Shown here: positions 8,204-15,379 of the stretch, piece after piece
Layout: the number at the start of each line of letters is the position of its first letter
How positions within the stretch are numbered: the first letter of the stretch is position 1
Assembly (NCBI GenBank): GCA_003577005.1
Contig: QEUW01000066.1
Span: 1-24,586 of the forward strand
Length of the DNA stretch: 24,586 bases
Source of the DNA: Chloroflexota bacterium
GTDB lineage: Bacteria > Chloroflexota > Anaerolineae > Caldilineales > Caldilineaceae
Direction: 5' to 3'
Notes under the pieces: model-generated
Database searches by the model: none
The model's input: the letters and a program-made list of their open reading frames with translations, nothing else
What the model was told of the DNA's origin: nothing
Program-made: the position numbers and the translations under genes

Positions 8204-9163
8204 GTGAAAGTAACCGTTTTCAAACACAATGCCGAATTAACCGAGACCTATCTGCGCCAGCTGGCCGCACTCGGCGCTGATGCCATCGACTTTGGCGGCG
8301 ACACCGACATGCCAGGGGTAGCCGAGCAGGGTTATCCCGATCTGGAAGGGGTGCGGGCGCTACGCAAGCGGATTCGCTCGTTTGGCCTCGACATCAATCG
8401 TGTCACCTTGCCCAACCTGTCAGAGAAATTTTTTGACGGTGAGGTGGAGGGAGAAGCGGAACTGACCCGCGCAGCCAAGGCGCTGGAGGTCTACGCTCGC
8501 GCCGGTATCCAGTTGGCGCGGCAGCGCTGTGCCGGTGATGTCTTTCCGGGCCATATGGTGCGCTACCGCTCGGTGCATCGCGGTGGCTATCGCTCGCGGG
8601 GGGAAAGTTTGGTGGCCAACCCGATCGAACGCGACACGCCGAGCAAGGCGGAACTGGACCGCTGGTGGGGCAAGTTTACAGAGGCGTTTGAACGGTTGGT
8701 CCCGCTGGCGGAGGAGTACGACATCCGGCTGGCTGTTCATCCCTCCGACACGCCCAACGCCGACACGCCCTTTGGCGGGCTGGGTTTCCACCGGGTGATC
8801 GATGCCTTCCCCAGTCGCAATGTAGGCTTTGTCTATTGCATCGGCACGCGCGCCGAAGCCGGGGGCAGTTCGCTGGTGATCGATGAGATCAACAATTATG
8901 GACGCAAAGGCAAGATCTTTATGGTCCACATGCGCAACGTGCGCGGCAGCCTGGCCACCGCCGGCGGCTTCGAGGAGACGCTGCTCGACGACGGCGACCT
9001 CAACATGTTCAAGATCTTACTCGAACTCAAAAAGGTGGGGTTTGACGGCTATATCAACCCCGACCACATCCCCTCATTGCCGGGCGATACGCCGGAGAAG
9101 AGTATCGGCTGGGGCTATTCGATTGGCTATCTGAAAGCGCTCTTTGCCGCCCTGGTAGTCTAG
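8204..9163 (+). CDS. Mannonate dehydratase-like TIM-barrel enzyme
   Basis: A 319-residue protein resembling D-mannonate dehydratase (UxuA), which converts D-mannonate to 2-keto-3-deoxygluconate in glucuronate breakdown. The residues that correspond to UxuA metal and catalytic positions are visible: His179 in LAVHPSD, Cys212 in FVYCIGT, His242 in IFMVHMRNVRG, and Asp287-His288 in GYINPDHIP. EETLLDDGDLNMFKILLELK is the usual stretch before the last strand, and GYSIGYLKALFAAL is the usual C-terminal helix. It is shorter than E. coli UxuA (about 390), so a related sugar-acid dehydratase or epimerase is possible. Start: GTG at 8204, seven bases after GGAGG. The stop codon TAG (9161-9163) lies at the junction with a MITE-like element, so the original C-terminus may have been slightly different. 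It converges on the ABC transporter operon. Confidence 0.78.
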   Translation: MKVTVFKHNAELTETYLRQLAALGADAIDFGGDTDMPGVAEQGYPDLEGVRALRKRIRSFGLDINRVTLPNLSEKFFDGEVEGEAELTRAAKALEVYARAGIQLARQRCAGDVFPGHMVRYRSVHRGGYRSRGESLVANPIERDTPSKAELDRWWGKFTEAFERLVPLAEEYDIRLAVHPSDTPNADTPFGGLGFHRVIDAFPSRNVGFVYCIGTRAEAGGSSLVIDEINNYGRKGKIFMVHMRNVRGSLATAGGFEETLLDDGDLNMFKILLELKKVGFDGYINPDHIPSLPGDTPEKSIGWGYSIGYLKALFAALVV

Positions 9164-9312
9164 GTTCGGTTGACATTTGTCTAGCAGTGCATGACCCAGC
9201 CGGGGTGCGCGCACGTGCGATGCACCTGCAAGGTGCGATGCACGTGGCAGGTGCATCGCACTTTTCAAGTGCATCGCACCGCTGTGCAGGCTGAAATGTC
9301 AACCGAACCTAG
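9160..9312. mobile_element. MITE-like element with 19-bp terminal inverted repeats flanked by TA
   Basis: CTAGGTTCGGTTGACATTT (9160-9178) is perfectly inverted at 9294-9312. If the outer TA pairs (9161-9162 and 9310-9311) are read as a target-site duplication, the element itself runs from 9163 to 9309 and begins GGTTCGG. TA duplications are typical of IS630/Tc1-mariner transposition. The interior has no coding frame. It carries two GTGCGATGCAC units (9215-9225, 9233-9243) and two inverted units (9251-9261, 9269-9279), so the entire element can fold into one long hairpin. It sits exactly at the 3' end of the mannonate-dehydratase-like gene and supplies the last base of its stop codon. Confidence 0.7.
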
Positions 9313-9324
9313 TACCTGATGAAA

Positions 9325-9372
9325 GAAATTACGGCGAGGGCGGCGTGCGCACGCCGCCCTCGCCGTAATTTC
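9325..9372. terminator. Perfect 48-bp palindrome between convergent genes (probable bidirectional terminator)
   Basis: Positions 9325-9348 are exactly inverted at 9349-9372 with no unpaired spacer; the centre is GTGCGCAC. The core is GC-rich and the outer arms are GAAATTA/TAATTTC, so on either strand the hairpin ends in a short A/T-rich flank. It lies 161 bases after the plus-strand gene and 74 bases after the minus-strand ATPase gene, where a terminator serving both is expected. A long T-run is missing. Confidence 0.6.
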
Positions 9373-9446
9373 GGCCATACTGCGTAGAGCCACCAAACTT
9401 CTCAATTCGATCCGCTACCATCCGCCCTATCCGCCCAATCCGCGGT

Positions 9447-10532
9447 CTACAGTGCTTGCCCGGTTTCCGGATCGAAGAAGTAGAGCTTGGCGGGGTTGAA
9501 GTGCAGCTGCACCGGTTCACCCATCTCGGCGCGGAATTCGGGGCTGGTGCGGATAATAAGGTTGGTGTTGCCAGTCTGCACGGTCAGAAAGATGTCGGAG
9601 CCCAGCGGCTCCTCGACATAGACTGTGCCGCCGATCCCGGTAGTACTGTCGCGGCTCACCTCTATCGTCTCCGGTCGCACGCCCAGGGTCAGTTTGGCCG
9701 CCTTGTGCTGCGCCTCCAGCTTGCGGCGCAAAACATCTGGCAGCACATAGCGCGCATCGCCCCAGGTGAAAAGGAGGCGACCATTCTCCGCCACCAACTC
9801 GCCGTCGATAAAGTTCATGGGCGGGCTGCCGATAAAACCGGCCACAAAGAGATTGGCCGGCTGGTAATAGACCTCATCAGGCGTGCCAAACTGCTGGAGT
9901 TCGCCGTGGTTCATGATGGCGATGCGGTCGGACATAGTGAGCGCCTCGGCCTGGTCGTGGGTGACATAGATAAAAGTGCGCTCCAGGTCGTGGTGCAGCC
10001 GTTTGAGTTCGGCGCGCATGGAGACGCGCAGCTTGGCATCCAGGTTGCTCAACGGCTCATCGAGCAAAAAGCAGGCCGGTTCGCGCACAATCGCCCGGCC
10101 CAGCGCCACGCGCTGGCGCTGCCCGCCCGACAACTCGCGCGGTTTGCGATTCAGCAGCACCTCGATCCCCAGCATATTGGCTGCCCACTTTACCCGCCGG
10201 TCGATCTCGGTCTTGGCAAAGCGCATCATGCGCAGCGCAAAGCTAATGTTCTCGTACACATTCATGTGTGGGTAGAGGGCATAGCTTTGAAAGACCATAG
10301 CAATGTCGCGGTGGTTGGCCGGCAGATGGCTCACCCGTTCGTCGTCGAAAAAGATGTTGCCTTCGGTCAGCTTTTCCAACCCGGCGATCAGCCGCAACGT
10401 CGTCGTCTTGCCGCACCCCGACGGCCCCACCAGCGTCACAAACTCCTTATCGCGGATCTCCAACTGCAGATTGTTCACCGCCACAAAATCGCCAAAGCGT
10501 TTGGTTACATAATCGAGCAACACTCGTGCCAT
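9447..10532 (-). CDS. ABC transporter ATP-binding protein, MalK/UgpC/MsmK type
   Basis: A 361-residue ATPase that powers sugar import at the inner face of the membrane. Walker A is GPSGCGKTT (36-44), the Q-loop is in FQSYALYPH (Gln82), the signature is LSGGQ (134-138), Walker B is CFLLDEP (154-160, catalytic Glu159), the D-loop is SNLDAK and the switch His is in THDQ (192). The C-terminal ~110 residues form the TOBE/OB regulatory domain of CUT1 carbohydrate importers, with GVRPETIEV. It is the last gene of the transporter operon; its ATG overlaps the esterase stop by one base (TAATG), indicating translational coupling. ATPases of this type often serve several CUT1 systems. Confidence 0.95.
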   Translation of the reverse strand: MARVLLDYVTKRFGDFVAVNNLQLEIRDKEFVTLVGPSGCGKTTTLRLIAGLEKLTEGNIFFDDERVSHLPANHRDIAMVFQSYALYPHMNVYENISFALRMMRFAKTEIDRRVKWAANMLGIEVLLNRKPRELSGGQRQRVALGRAIVREPACFLLDEPLSNLDAKLRVSMRAELKRLHHDLERTFIYVTHDQAEALTMSDRIAIMNHGELQQFGTPDEVYYQPANLFVAGFIGSPPMNFIDGELVAENGRLLFTWGDARYVLPDVLRRKLEAQHKAAKLTLGVRPETIEVSRDSTTGIGGTVYVEEPLGSDIFLTVQTGNTNLIIRTSPEFRAEMGEPVQLHFNPAKLYFFDPETGQAL

Positions 10533-11296
10533 TATCTACCCTTCCCGTTATCAGCGAATCTTGTGCCCGTTTTGTGTTGGCCGAGTCTTAGTTCGTCAAT
10601 ATGCTGTTTGAGCGCGTCCTGGACACGGGCGTCCCAATAGTCCCAGGTGTGGCCGCCCGCAAATTCATGGTAGGTATGAGGGATACCACGTTCCATGAGA
10701 AAGGCATGGTAGCGCCGATTCTGATCGAGCAAATGGTCATCGGTGCCACAGTCAAACGAGAGTCGTGGCATCGACGCTGGGTCAAGCGAATCGACGAGCG
10801 CATAGCAATCGAGCGCATCCGCAGCGCCGGACCAGTACCAGTGTTCGGCCAGGCTATCTGCCTTTGGAAAGCAACCTGAATGGGACCAGATGGAGCAAAA
10901 ACGGTTTGGATATTTGAGACCAAGCCGCACTGCACCAAAGCCCCCCATCGAATTCCCGCCAATCGCCCATTTCCCACTGGTCGCATGAAAGGTCTGCCGG
11001 ACATGGCGCGCCAACTCGTCGACCAGGAAGTCTTCATAGTGTTCAAAGGGCGGACCCCCATTTGCCCATCGGCTTTGCGCGCCATCGGGCAAGATCACAA
11101 TCAGGGGCAGGTCCTGGACATACCGCGCTAGATTGGAGCAATAGAGCCAGGCAGTATGATTTTGACCGCCGCCATGGAGTTGGTATAGCACCGGATAGGG
11201 CCCGGGGCCAACCAGGTTCTCCTCGGGCAGCAGGGCCGTGTAGGTGACCTGACGCCATAAGGCTTGGCTCATAAACTGGACAGTAGCAATGTTCAA
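10532..11296 (-). CDS. Esterase-D/feruloyl-esterase-family alpha/beta hydrolase
   Basis: A 254-residue serine hydrolase of the PF00756 family, which cleaves acyl esters such as acetyl or feruloyl groups on sugars, or S-formylglutathione. The nucleophile is Ser116 in IGGNSMGGFGA. The acid is Asp186 or Asp187 in DCGTDDHLL, and the base is His216 in AGGHTWDYW. The oxyanion strand is YPVLYQLHGGGQNHTAW (34-50). No signal peptide is visible, so it should act on imported substrate. The TTG at 11296 was chosen because GGGGAG lies six bases upstream and the family usually has this N-terminal strand; an ATG eight codons in (11272) has no ribosome binding site. It sits between the inserted toxin gene (29 bases upstream) and the ATPase gene (one-base overlap). 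Confidence 0.85.
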   Translation of the reverse strand: MNIATVQFMSQALWRQVTYTALLPEENLVGPGPYPVLYQLHGGGQNHTAWLYCSNLARYVQDLPLIVILPDGAQSRWANGGPPFEHYEDFLVDELARHVRQTFHATSGKWAIGGNSMGGFGAVRLGLKYPNRFCSIWSHSGCFPKADSLAEHWYWSGAADALDCYALVDSLDPASMPRLSFDCGTDDHLLDQNRRYHAFLMERGIPHTYHEFAGGHTWDYWDARVQDALKQHIDELRLGQHKTGTRFADNGKGR

Positions 11297-11325
11297 CGCT
11301 GGCTCCCCGCAAGATCCATGCCTGT

Positions 11326-11679
11326 CTATCGCGGTGGTGGCGCACTCGGTGGCTTGAGCATCTGCCAGATCACAGCATCAATGCGACTCATGTCGGTTGA
11401 CGACATTTGTCCAAGCTTGCGGATAATGCGGGCCTTATCGATGGCCCGCATCTGAAACACCATAACTACCGATGGTACGGTCAGTCCATTCTCTGTGGAT
11501 GGTTCGACGCGAACCGAAAAGGTAAAGCGCAGCGCCGTCAGGTTAGATGTGATTGGCACAACCATCAACATCGGTTCACCCGCCAGGTCGGCTTGCACAG
11601 CGACTGCTGGCCGGCGGCCGCTCTGTTCTCGCCCGCCACTTACCGGTAAACTCACCAGCAAGACATCTCCGCGCGCCAT
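11326..11679 (-). CDS. mazF: MazF/PemK-family endoribonuclease toxin
   Basis: A 117-residue protein of usual MazF length. It begins ARGDVLLVSLP, the first strand of the PemK barrel, followed by GREQSGRRPAVAVQ (16-29) with the conserved Arg, VVPITSN (about 40-46) with the conserved Thr/Ser, and VVMVFQMRAIDKARI-KLG, the dimer and RNA-binding segment. Known members cleave single-stranded mRNA at short sequences and are held inactive by the upstream antitoxin. The start overlaps the antitoxin stop by one base (TAATG), with GAGG seven bases upstream. The pair sits inside a sugar-transport operon, between the MalG-type permease and the esterase, in the same orientation. Confidence 0.92.
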   Translation of the reverse strand: MARGDVLLVSLPVSGGREQSGRRPAVAVQADLAGEPMLMVVPITSNLTALRFTFSVRVEPSTENGLTVPSVVMVFQMRAIDKARIIRKLGQMSSTDMSRIDAVIWQMLKPPSAPPPR

Positions 11680-11924
11680 TATGACGCCTCGGTCATCTGC
11701 TGTTCAAGTTTCAGCCAGTCTTCATCACTGGCCGCTTCCCAGGCTGCCAATTCTGCCTGCAACTCGGCATCGTTGGTGATTTCATCTTTCGTCGCCGGGA
11801 CAAATGTTGGACGTGAGAGAACGAAAAGGCCATATTCATACCAACTGGCTAACTTTTCCAGCGGCATATTCATCGCCAAGGCAATGACTTGTTCGCGGGT
11901 GATGATTTGGGTATTGGTTGCCAT
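11679..11924 (-). CDS. Antitoxin of the MazF-type module
   Basis: An 81-residue acidic protein directly upstream of and coupled to mazF. It starts TNTQIITREQVIALAMNM, then has LEKLASWYEYGLFVL (22-36) and an acidic C-terminal half (AELQAELAAWEAASDEDW, 53-70) suited to wrap around a toxin. It does not show an obvious AbrB/SpoVT swapped-hairpin MazE fold, so it belongs to another antitoxin type; similar ITREQV...LASWYEYGLF proteins pair with MazF toxins. Start: ATG 11924, with AAGGAG seven bases upstream. The role rests mainly on its position. Confidence 0.75.
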   Translation of the reverse strand: MATNTQIITREQVIALAMNMPLEKLASWYEYGLFVLSRPTFVPATKDEITNDAELQAELAAWEAASDEDWLKLEQQMTEAS

Positions 11925-11959
11925 TTGAGACTCCTTCGTAACGTACGTCGAGCCTCGTG

Positions 11960-11974
11960 ATTATACCACACTTT
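11960..11974 (-). promoter_or_regulatory. Extended -10 promoter of the toxin-antitoxin pair
   Basis: On the minus strand TGGTATAAT is an extended -10 (TATAAT is the complement of 11960-11965), about 36 bases upstream of the antitoxin ATG. The matching -35 is poor, as is usual for extended -10 promoters. It means the pair can be transcribed apart from the surrounding transporter operon and can also drive the downstream esterase and ATPase genes. Confidence 0.55.
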
Positions 11975-12002
11975 TGTTGTGACTTGCGTTCAGAATCCCT
12001 GC

Positions 12003-12941
12003 TCAGCCCTTCACTGCCCCCGCGCCGATGCCCGAGATGATCAACCGTTGGAAGAAGAGCGCCAGCACCAGCGGCGGGATCACCGCCAGCACCGCCGCCG
12101 AGGTGAGAAAGCCATACTCTGTCCCCAACTCGTTGCTCAAAAAGGCGACCAGCACCGGCATCGTGCGCGACTGGTCGGTCTGCGTGAGGATCATGGCAAA
12201 GAAGAACTCCCCCCACGAAGCCATAAAACTAAAGATCCCCACTGCGATGATCCCCGGCAGCGACACCGGCAGGATCACCCGCACCATGGCCTGAAACCAG
12301 TTGCAACGGTCGACGCGAGCAGCGTCTTCCAAATCGCGCGGGATGGTCTGGAAATAGTTCTTGAGAATCCAGACCGTGTAGGGCAGCGTAAAGGTGAGAT
12401 ACATGAGCGCCAGACCCCAGACCTGGTTGAGCAATCCCAATCGCCGCAACACCAGATAGACTGGTAGGATCAATGCCAGCGCCGGCACCATGCGTGTCAA
12501 CAGGTAGAGTACCAGCAACGTCACCCGCCCGCGGAAGCGCAATCGGGCAAAAGGGTAGGCCGAGAGCGAGCCGATGACAATGTTGAGAAAGGCCACGGTA
12601 AAGGCTACCAGGATGCTGTTGCGCAAGGCCAGCGGCACCCTTTGCACGACCGAGCCGACCGTCAACCGCCGCTCTTCGCGCAGTTCGTTGAGCACCGTTG
12701 GGTCAAAGTAGGCGCGATAGTTCATCAGCGTTGGGTCCTCGGGGATCCAGTGAGGTGGGGCCGACATGGCCTCTTCGCGCGTCATAAAGCTGCTGATGAC
12801 GATCCACGCAAAGGGGCCGACGATATAAAAGAAGGCAAACGCCGCCAGCAAATAGGTGGAGATGCTCTTCCACGGAATCGGCAGACGATAGACCGTGTCG
12901 CGCCAGCCCTGTGTCCGGCTGCCTGTCGCCGCTACACTCAT
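12003..12941 (-). CDS. ABC sugar transporter permease, MalG/LacG type
   Basis: A 312-residue inner-membrane protein with six hydrophobic segments (first ~28-50, last ~285-305). The cytoplasmic EAA loop that docks on the ATPase is at LEDAARVDRCNWFQAMVRVILP, a good match to the CUT1 consensus EAAxxDGxxxxxxxxxIxLP. The long periplasmic loop between the first two segments (about 52-105) and the polar C-terminal stretch are typical of the second permease. The ATG overlaps the stop of the preceding permease gene by four bases (ATGA) and is preceded by GGGGAG. No ATPase gene follows directly, because the toxin-antitoxin pair starts 78 bases downstream. Confidence 0.93.
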   Translation of the reverse strand: MSVAATGSRTQGWRDTVYRLPIPWKSISTYLLAAFAFFYIVGPFAWIVISSFMTREEAMSAPPHWIPEDPTLMNYRAYFDPTVLNELREERRLTVGSVVQRVPLALRNSILVAFTVAFLNIVIGSLSAYPFARLRFRGRVTLLVLYLLTRMVPALALILPVYLVLRRLGLLNQVWGLALMYLTFTLPYTVWILKNYFQTIPRDLEDAARVDRCNWFQAMVRVILPVSLPGIIAVGIFSFMASWGEFFFAMILTQTDQSRTMPVLVAFLSNELGTEYGFLTSAAVLAVIPPLVLALFFQRLIISGIGAGAVKG

Positions 12942-13906
12942 TGTTCGATCTCCCCTCGCTGGTACAACATGCGGATGTAGACCAGACCGATCACCAGCGT
13001 CATCAAGGTCAGGATGTAGGCATAGGCGTTAGCCGTGCCAAAATCCAGGGCATCAAAGGCCTTCTTCCACGCCGTAAAGGTGACGACGCGTGTCGCATCG
13101 CCCGGCCCGCCGCCGGTCAACACATAGATCAGGTCGAAGACGCGCAACCCGGTCGTGGTCGCCAGGATCATAATGATCATGATCGGCTGGGTGAGCCACG
13201 GCAGTGTGATGTGGCGGAAACGGCTCCAGCCGTTGGCGCGGTCTACCGTGGCCGCCTCGTACAGGTCTTTAGGAATGGCCTGCAGCGCCGCCAGCAGTAC
13301 GATAGTGTTGAAGGGCAGCGCGTTCCACACCTGGACAAAGATCAGCGCACCCATCGCCATCGCCGGGTCCACGCCCACCCACGAGCGGTATTCGCTGATG
13401 ATACCGAGCTGGTAGAGCAAGCCGTTGAGCACGCCAAAGCGTGGGTTGAAGATCCACTTCCACATGACACCGGCGATGACGCCGGGGATGGCCCACGGCA
13501 ACAACATGGCGCTGCGCAAAAAGCCACGCCCCTTGAACTGCTCGTTGAGCAAGAGCGCCAGCAACAGCCCAGTGACTATCTCACCCGCCACCGACCCAAA
13601 GGTAAAGACAAAGGTCACCCGCATGGATTGCCAGAACTCGGCGTTGCTCAAGACATCGATATAGTTGCCCAGGCCAATAAAGCCAATGCGATTGGGCTGG
13701 CGCAGGTTGTACCGCTGCAAGCTGATCCAAAACGAATAGCCGATAGGGATCACCGAAACCAAACAGATGGCGATGATCATCGGCCCATTCATCACATAGG
13801 CGCGAAACTCGGGGCTCTCCGACAGCCTCAGCCACAGCCGCGACCACCACCCCGGCTGCTCCCCGCTCGCCGCCACCGAACGCCCACCCATACCTAATGC
13901 CCGCAC
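12938..13906 (-). CDS. ABC sugar transporter permease, MalF/UgpA type
   Basis: A 322-residue membrane permease with about six hydrophobic segments, the first at MNGPMIIAICLVSVIPIGYSF. The EAA loop is YEAATVDRANGWSRFRHITLP. VIYVLTGGGPGDAT (LIYVLTGGGPG) is the conserved late segment of first permeases of CUT1 importers. Start: the GTG at 13906 was chosen because a full AAGGAGG (13912-13918) lies five bases upstream. A TTG five codons earlier (13921) would place that ribosome binding site inside the gene. Upstream, 93-108 bases away, is the binding-protein gene, with a 30-bp hairpin between; downstream the MalG-type permease overlaps by four bases. Confidence 0.92.
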   Translation of the reverse strand: MRALGMGGRSVAASGEQPGWWSRLWLRLSESPEFRAYVMNGPMIIAICLVSVIPIGYSFWISLQRYNLRQPNRIGFIGLGNYIDVLSNAEFWQSMRVTFVFTFGSVAGEIVTGLLLALLLNEQFKGRGFLRSAMLLPWAIPGVIAGVMWKWIFNPRFGVLNGLLYQLGIISEYRSWVGVDPAMAMGALIFVQVWNALPFNTIVLLAALQAIPKDLYEAATVDRANGWSRFRHITLPWLTQPIMIIMILATTTGLRVFDLIYVLTGGGPGDATRVVTFTAWKKAFDALDFGTANAYAYILTLMTLVIGLVYIRMLYQRGEIEQ

Positions 13907-13939
13907 GATCCCCTCCTTCAAACCCTACGTGATGTTTCG

Positions 13940-14020
13940 GCGTGATACGTAACACGTACTGCGTACTGCGTGATAAGCGGTATACATCAGGCAGTACGCA
14001 GTACGTGTTACGTATTACGC
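13940..14020. repeat. 30-bp inverted repeat between binding-protein and permease genes
   Basis: Arms 13940-13969 and 13991-14020 pair over 30 positions: the 25 inner ones are perfect, the next is a G-T wobble and the outer four are perfect. The 21-base loop is 13970-13990. The right arm overlaps the last Ala codon and the TAA stop (14015-14017) of the binding-protein gene. No T-run follows, so it is more like an intercistronic stem that protects the upstream mRNA, as known for malE-malF in E. coli, than a full terminator. The arms contain a doubled GTACTGC unit. Confidence 0.8.
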
Positions 14021-15379
14021 ATAGCTATCGCGCAACTCGCGCCACTTATCCGCCATGGCCTTGGTTGCTTCGGATGCGGAGACCTGTTTGAGCACGGCCT
14101 TGTGCCATTCGGCCTGCATAAAGTTGTCCCACTCGGAATACCAGGCGGCTTCGAGACCGTTGCGCGCAACAGCCGTCTCTTTTTGTTGGGCAAAGAGCGG
14201 TGGGTCGCCCCAGGTCTCTTCCCCGGCCACAATGTCAGCGTCGGTGGCGAGTGACTTGTAGGCAAAACCGAGACCAAAGCGGCTGTGCCACTGTTTGGCT
14301 GTCCAGTATTCGCCGGCCTTGTTCTTGGCCCCGGCAAAGTATTGGAGCCGGAAGGCCGCAGCCTGGTCTACGGCGGTGGCGTTGACCGTGTATTGCCGCG
14401 TCCAGAGGATCGTGCCCTCTGGCCCTTCCAGGCCCGGCATCAACATAGGGCGGAAGACACGCTCGCCGGCTACCGCCTGGGCGGTCTGTTCGGGGTCATT
14501 GAGCGCCCGCAGGTCGTAGCGGTTGGTGCCCTGGAAGACGGTCTGCCCGTTTTGGAAGAGCTCGAAGACATCGGCGTCGGTCATTTCGAGGTTGGCGATG
14601 TCCATGATGCCTTTGTCAAAGGCATCGGTCATCCACTCCAACACCTGTTCCACCACCGAACCGGGCTGGTCGCAGATCGGCTCCCAGTTCTGGTCGACCC
14701 ATTCGCCCTTGCTGGCAAAGACCAGCGCATACATTGGCTCCTTGAAGTTGCTCTCCTGGTAGAGCCACATGCGCAGCGGGTAATCGACGATGCCGTCGTT
14801 CTTGAGGCTGACGCACATCTCGGTCAACTCATTGAGCGTCTTGGGCGGTTCGCTAAAGCCGGCCTGCTCCATCAAGTTGGCGTTGTACATCAAGGTATGG
14901 AAGTCGGTGTAATAGGGCAGTCCGTACAGTTCGCCCTCGTAGGACATGGCCGTGCGATTGCCCTCATAGAGGTCATCCTTGGCTTCGGCGATGCCCAGTT
15001 CGTCATCGACCGAGCGGATAAAGCCTGCCTCGACAAAGCCGGCCTTGTCATCATCACGCGTTACCAGCACATCGCACTGTTCGCCGGCGGCCAGCAGCGT
15101 GATCTGCTGTTTGTAGTCGGCCAGTTGGCGGTACTCGGCCTGTACGTCGGGGTTCTCTTTCATGAACTCCTCGACTACCGGCTGGTACCACTCAACGGCA
15201 TTCCAGCCGGTGAAGAGCAACATAGGTGTCTCTTGTGCGGGCGCCGCGGCTCCGGATGCCGCCGTGTCGGCCGCCGGAGCGCCTGGCGCCGCGCAGGCAG
15301 CGAGCAGAACAAGACTGCCAGAAGCCGTCGCCGCCTGCAAGAACTGGCGGCGAGTCAACCGTCGTGTAGATAGCGGCAT
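14015..15379 (-). CDS. ABC transporter extracellular solute-binding lipoprotein (carbohydrate family 1), Tat-exported
   Basis: A 454-residue binding protein that captures a sugar outside the membrane and delivers it to the two permeases. The N-terminus has the twin-arginine pattern LTRRQFLQ (8-15), a hydrophobic segment and a lipobox LAAC with Cys29 (SGSLVLLAAC), then an Ala/Pro/Thr-rich linker. The mature part has the family-1 binding-protein pattern: LLFTGWNAVEWYQPVVEEFMKENPDVQAEY, LAAGEQCDVLV, ELYGLPYYTDFHTLMYNANLMEQAGFSEPPKTLNEL. Start: ATG 15379 with GGAGAG eight bases upstream; a longer frame to 15445 lacks a ribosome binding site and would bury the Tat signal. The ligand cannot be read from the sequence; the nearby mannonate dehydratase-like gene and esterase suggest a decorated sugar or uronate oligomer. 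Confidence 0.92.
   Translation of the reverse strand: MPLSTRRLTRRQFLQAATASGSLVLLAACAAPGAPAADTAASGAAAPAQETPMLLFTGWNAVEWYQPVVEEFMKENPDVQAEYRQLADYKQQITLLAAGEQCDVLVTRDDDKAGFVEAGFIRSVDDELGIAEAKDDLYEGNRTAMSYEGELYGLPYYTDFHTLMYNANLMEQAGFSEPPKTLNELTEMCVSLKNDGIVDYPLRMWLYQESNFKEPMYALVFASKGEWVDQNWEPICDQPGSVVEQVLEWMTDAFDKGIMDIANLEMTDADVFELFQNGQTVFQGTNRYDLRALNDPEQTAQAVAGERVFRPMLMPGLEGPEGTILWTRQYTVNATAVDQAAAFRLQYFAGAKNKAGEYWTAKQWHSRFGLGFAYKSLATDADIVAGEETWGDPPLFAQQKETAVARNGLEAAWYSEWDNFMQAEWHKAVLKQVSASEATKAMADKWRELRDSYA

Noticed and set aside
9456..10640. A 394-codon plus-strand frame
   Set aside because: Antisense shadow of the ABC ATPase gene, whose Walker A, signature and Walker B motifs are all intact on the other strand.
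11394..11412. GTCGGTTGACGACATTTGTC, similar to the end of the MITE-like element
   Set aside because: It lies inside the mazF coding frame (SSTDM region), has no inverted partner and carries a three-base insertion relative to the element end; likely coincidence.
14285..15373. A 362-codon plus-strand frame
   Set aside because: Antisense shadow of the solute-binding protein gene, a common effect of GC-rich codon use.
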